Source: Flavobacterium covae (lineage in GTDB: Bacteria; Bacteroidota; Bacteroidia; Flavobacteriales; Flavobacteriaceae). Taken from it: a DNA stretch of 64,000 nt. Shown in pieces: positions 61,361 to 64,000 of the stretch. Positions within the stretch are counted from its first letter, which is position 1. Each line of letters opens with the position of its first letter. A program made the translations under genes and the position numbers. The DNA lies in assembly GCA_019565575.1 (NCBI GenBank), contig CP067379.1, positions 3,038,001 to 3,102,000 on the forward strand, read 5' to 3'. The notes under the pieces are model-generated. The model made no database searches, was not told the origin of the DNA, and saw nothing but the letters and a program-made list of their open reading frames with translations.

Positions 61361-62344
61361 ATGCAGTTATTTGTTTATGACACACATACTCTAGTAGAAA
61401 GTGCTGATGGATTTTTTGAAGAAATGATTGTAGATGTAGATCTAAAAAAACAAAATTGGATTAATATTCATGGATTAACAGATTTAGAAAAAATTCAAAA
61501 AATAGGTGCTTTTTTAAATGTTGATAAATTTATTTTAGGAGATATTCTTAATACAACAAAACGCACAAAAATAGATGAGTATCATAATGTCCTCTTTTTT
61601 AGCATCAAGTCTATTTTACCCATTGAGCATTCTGATAATATAAAGGTAGAGCAAATATCGTTTTTATTAAAAGAAGGAATTTTAACTTCTTTTCAAGAAA
61701 AGAAGAGTGATTTTTTTGCACATATAAGAGAGCGCATCCGAACACATTCAGGTATAGTACGTGATAAAGAAGTTGATTATTTATTGTATTTATTATTAGA
61801 TGCTATCATAGAAAATTTTTTTATAACAATAGAGGCAGAAGAAGATAAAGTAGAGGCGTTAATTAATATTTCTAAAACAAATTCTAAACCCGAAATATTA
61901 GAGCAAATAGAAAAACATCGAGACAATTTTAATTTTTTAAAACGTTCAATAATTCCTTTACGAGATTCATTATACTCTATAAGAACAACAAAAGACGACA
62001 ATGTATTTAATGTAATAAAAAAGGAAAATTATAGTTTTTTTGAACGATTACATCAAAAATGTTTAGAGTTATTAGAACAAATAGAATATGATTTAACAAC
62101 TTTAGAGAGTGCTTCAAATTTTTATTTTGCTTCACAAAGCCACAAGATGAATGAGGTGATGAAAACTTTAACTATAGTTTCCGTATTTTTTATGCCTTTG
62201 ACTTTTATAGTAGGTGTTTATGGAATGAATTTTGACAATATGCCTGAATTACACTGGAAATATGGTTATTTTATGGTATTAGTTTCTATGGTGATATTAT
62301 TAATAGCTATGGCAATTTATTTTAAATGGAGAAAATGGTTCTAG
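61361..62344 (+). CDS. corA: CorA-like magnesium/cobalt transporter
   Basis: An intact 327-residue protein. It has a large N-terminal cytoplasmic domain (MQLFVYDTHTLVESADGFFE) with long coiled-coil helices (EQIEYDLTTLESASNFYFAS). Two C-terminal spans surround the signature YGMNFDNMPE: SVFFMPLTFIVGVYGMN and YFMVLVSMVILLIAMAIYF, with a basic tail. It forms a pentameric divalent-cation channel. Confidence 0.93.
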   Translation: MQLFVYDTHTLVESADGFFEEMIVDVDLKKQNWINIHGLTDLEKIQKIGAFLNVDKFILGDILNTTKRTKIDEYHNVLFFSIKSILPIEHSDNIKVEQISFLLKEGILTSFQEKKSDFFAHIRERIRTHSGIVRDKEVDYLLYLLLDAIIENFFITIEAEEDKVEALINISKTNSKPEILEQIEKHRDNFNFLKRSIIPLRDSLYSIRTTKDDNVFNVIKKENYSFFERLHQKCLELLEQIEYDLTTLESASNFYFASQSHKMNEVMKTLTIVSVFFMPLTFIVGVYGMNFDNMPELHWKYGYFMVLVSMVILLIAMAIYFKWRKWF

Positions 62345-62409
62345 GATAAAAATAACATTTAATTGTTTTAAAAAGAAAACTTTAGTAAATAAAAAAAGAG
62401 TCATAATTA

Positions 62410-62440
62410 TTGGCTATAATAAATAGTATTTTTACTTTTG
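62410..62440 (+). promoter_or_regulatory. Promoter of the small membrane gene
   Basis: TTG at 62410-62412, 20 bases, then TACTTTTG at 62433-62440, 25 bases before the ATG. Confidence 0.55.
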
Positions 62441-62465
62441 TAGAGTATACAAAAAAATCCGGAAA

Positions 62466-62633
62466 ATGTTTGAATTTCAACAGTATTTAGGTTTCTTACT
62501 TTTCTTAACCATTTTAACTATGGGATTTTGGTTAATGATTTTCTTAATTAATTTCGTATTCTATTGGGTAGGAGGTTATTTATGGAATGAATACAAAGAA
62601 AAGAGAGCTAATAGAGAAAGCTTAAAACAGTAA
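62466..62633 (+). CDS. 55-residue membrane protein
   Basis: It begins MFEFQQYLGFLLFLTILTMG and ends in a charged tail (NEYKEKRANRESLKQ). The central 30 residues are hydrophobic with several aromatics (FWLMIFLINFVFYWVGGYLW), one or two spans. It has its own promoter-like site and is convergent with the TonB gene. Function unknown. Confidence 0.65.
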   Translation: MFEFQQYLGFLLFLTILTMGFWLMIFLINFVFYWVGGYLWNEYKEKRANRESLKQ

Positions 62634-62652
62634 TTTTATTATTGTTTTAAAC

Positions 62653-62680
62653 AAAAAGCCCCACAAATGGGGCTTTTTTT
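62653..62680. terminator. Bidirectional terminator
   Basis: AAAAAGCCCC and GGGGCTTTTT pair around ACAAAT, with A and T runs outside. It lies inside the apparent TonB frame, which shows that the true TonB stop is before it. Confidence 0.85.
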
Positions 62681-62687
62681 AATTATA

Positions 62688-64000
62688 CTACCCCCCATAT
62701 AATCATTATCATTACCATCATGATTTAGTCTCTGCTTAGAATCTTTTTCTTTTTCGGTTTTTGATTTGTTAAAACGATAAGTAAAAGATAAAGTAGCTAC
62801 ACGCATACGATTTTGCATTTCAGAATAAGAATTTACACTTGGTAAATTTAAATCACGTATCATCTTACGTGAATTAAAAACATCATTGATATTAAAGGCT
62901 AAAGTAGCTTTATCCTTTAGGATGTCTTTACTAAATCCTAAATTAAGTACTGCAACTCCTTCTTGAACTCCTTGTGCTATTTTTTGTGATGCGTTGTAAG
63001 TAAAATTAGATTGAAAATCAATTTTATAAGGTAAATTAATTCTTGAATTTAAACGTGCTGTCCAAGTAGAAGATTTAAAATTAAAATCTTGAACAATTAA
63101 TTCATTTTTGGTATTGGTATATTGATAATCTCCTTTTGTAATATTATAGAAAAAGTTAGCATTAGCATTTAATTTCCACCATTTTTTTAAGGTATAATTA
63201 GCTGTAATTTCTAGGCCATATTTATCGTCTATTGAAAGATTAAATGGTGTATTAATGATTACAGGAGTACCATCAATAAAATCACCTCTTTCTTTACGAA
63301 TAACCTGAAAAGCATCTTTTGTATGATTTAAATAAACAGAGGTATTTAATGTCAATTGATTCCACTTCTTTAAAAAACCAATATCAAAAGCGTCACTATA
63401 AGCAGGATTAATATCAGGATTCCCTTGAAATAAGTTAATATTACTTGTATAAGAAGCAAAAGGATTAATAAAACGATCTCTCGGTCTAGTAATACGTTTG
63501 CTATAATTGGTGGATATACTTGTATTTTTCCCTAATTCATAAGTTAAGAAAACGCTTGGAAAAAATTATTGTAATTTTTTGATTTAAAAATTTGCGAGGT
63601 CAATTGATTGATTTCTATATGTGAATTTTCCAGACGCACTCCTAAAAGATAGGATATTTTATTCATTTTAGACCCAAATTGTGTGTAAAACGCATTTACA
63701 TTTTCTACATAGTTCATTGTATTAGAAAAACCTATAATATTTTCAAAAATACCTGTATTTGTATTAAAATTTTGTACAGAAAAATCAGCTAATAACTTTA
63801 CAAAATTACCACGATAGCCTGCTTCAAATTGGGAATCTTTTTTTAAAGGTAGTACATAGTCTAATTGTAATAAATTTCGTAGTTGTGTATCGTGTTTTTT
63901 ACTACGTTCGTTTCTAACAAATTGATTGTTATTTAGGATTATTTGTAAAATATCAGAATCATCTTTATCCGTGTTTTTTGAAAAAGCACCATCAAAAGTA
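62688..64000 (-). CDS. TonB-dependent receptor, C-terminal part (runs off window)
   Basis: More than 435 residues of the C-terminal barrel of an outer-membrane protein of the OMP_b-brl_3 type: NYSKRITRPRDRFINPFASY, FQGNPDINPAYSDAFDIG, KWWKLNANANFFYNITKGDY, LNLGFSKDILKDKATLAF, RMRVATLSFTYRF. The break is near 63,566 (six T for seven; restores NNFFPSVFLTYELG). At the 3' end a G-run of six, where seven give a stop at 62688, explains why the apparent frame reads into the terminator. The N-terminal plug domain is outside the window; the ligand is unknown. Confidence 0.88.

Noticed and set aside
62639..62687. C-terminal extension of the TonB receptor
   Set aside because: It is encoded by the terminator hairpin; an extra G in the six-G run gives a stop at 62688.

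Overview
The window looks like chromosome from a low-GC member of the Bacteroidota, most likely Flavobacteriaceae. The evidence is the strong A/T bias, promoter-like TTG-N19/20-TAnnTTTG sites, OmpA/TSP3 and TonB-dependent outer-membrane proteins, M56/BlaI pairs, large secreted amidohydrolases, and a Bacteroidota-type integrase/HTH/VirE_N-DUF3987 module. The assignment rests on gene content only.

Bases 1-19,250 are an accessory region. From the right, an excisionase-like protein, a tyrosine recombinase, an unknown protein, two small HTH proteins and a primase-like DUF3987 protein form a typical integrative-element core ending at the 3' end of mnmE. Next, all on the minus strand and nearly without gaps, comes a defence-type operon: XRE regulator, hsdM, two unrecognised genes, hsdS, an OLD-like AAA/TOPRIM nuclease, hsdR, a small membrane ORF, a STAS+GHKL ATPase, a STAS-like DUF4325 protein and a PIN-domain protein. 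The last three genes resemble a partner-switching module joined to a nuclease effector and are the best candidate for an undescribed system. Beyond them (about 1.2-2.0 kb) is a non-coding stretch of five long imperfect palindromes, followed by a DUF6943 gene.

Bases 19,251-23,100 return to core genes (mnmE, an NlpC/P60 protein, thiolase). A tRNA Ser-Pro-Arg cassette is present twice in tandem. Bases 23.7-30.7 kb are a plastic zone: about 1 kb without genes, a small unknown gene, an XRE regulator gene duplicated with an 837-bp offset, a 14-unit array of ~130-162-bp palindromic repeats containing a 606-bp higher-order duplication, an Rpn/PD-(D/E)XK gene, three more units, and ~70-bp direct repeats flanking that gene and block. 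Another inverted copy of the same repeat sits at 33.9 kb on the 5' edge of a decayed outer-membrane gene.

Bases 30.7-64.0 kb are mostly housekeeping: alpha/beta hydrolase, BtuF-like protein, pyrF, OmpA protein, prfA, two secreted amidohydrolases, comM, a Glu/Leu dehydrogenase, a chalcone-isomerase-like protein, anmK, acyl-CoA dehydrogenase, DEAD-box helicase, hutG, a coiled-coil protein, BlaR1/BlaI, MFS transporter, DUF1684, TatD, tcdA, an SRPBCC-like protein, a MazG-like protein, hutI, corA and a TonB receptor running off the end.

More than 25 apparent frameshifts affect otherwise ordinary genes. Nearly all are loss of one base from a run of five or more identical bases. Three others fit a single G insertion giving CTGGAAG. 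I read these as sequencing or assembly errors rather than gene decay, so broken ORFs are merged below into single genes with the break positions stated.
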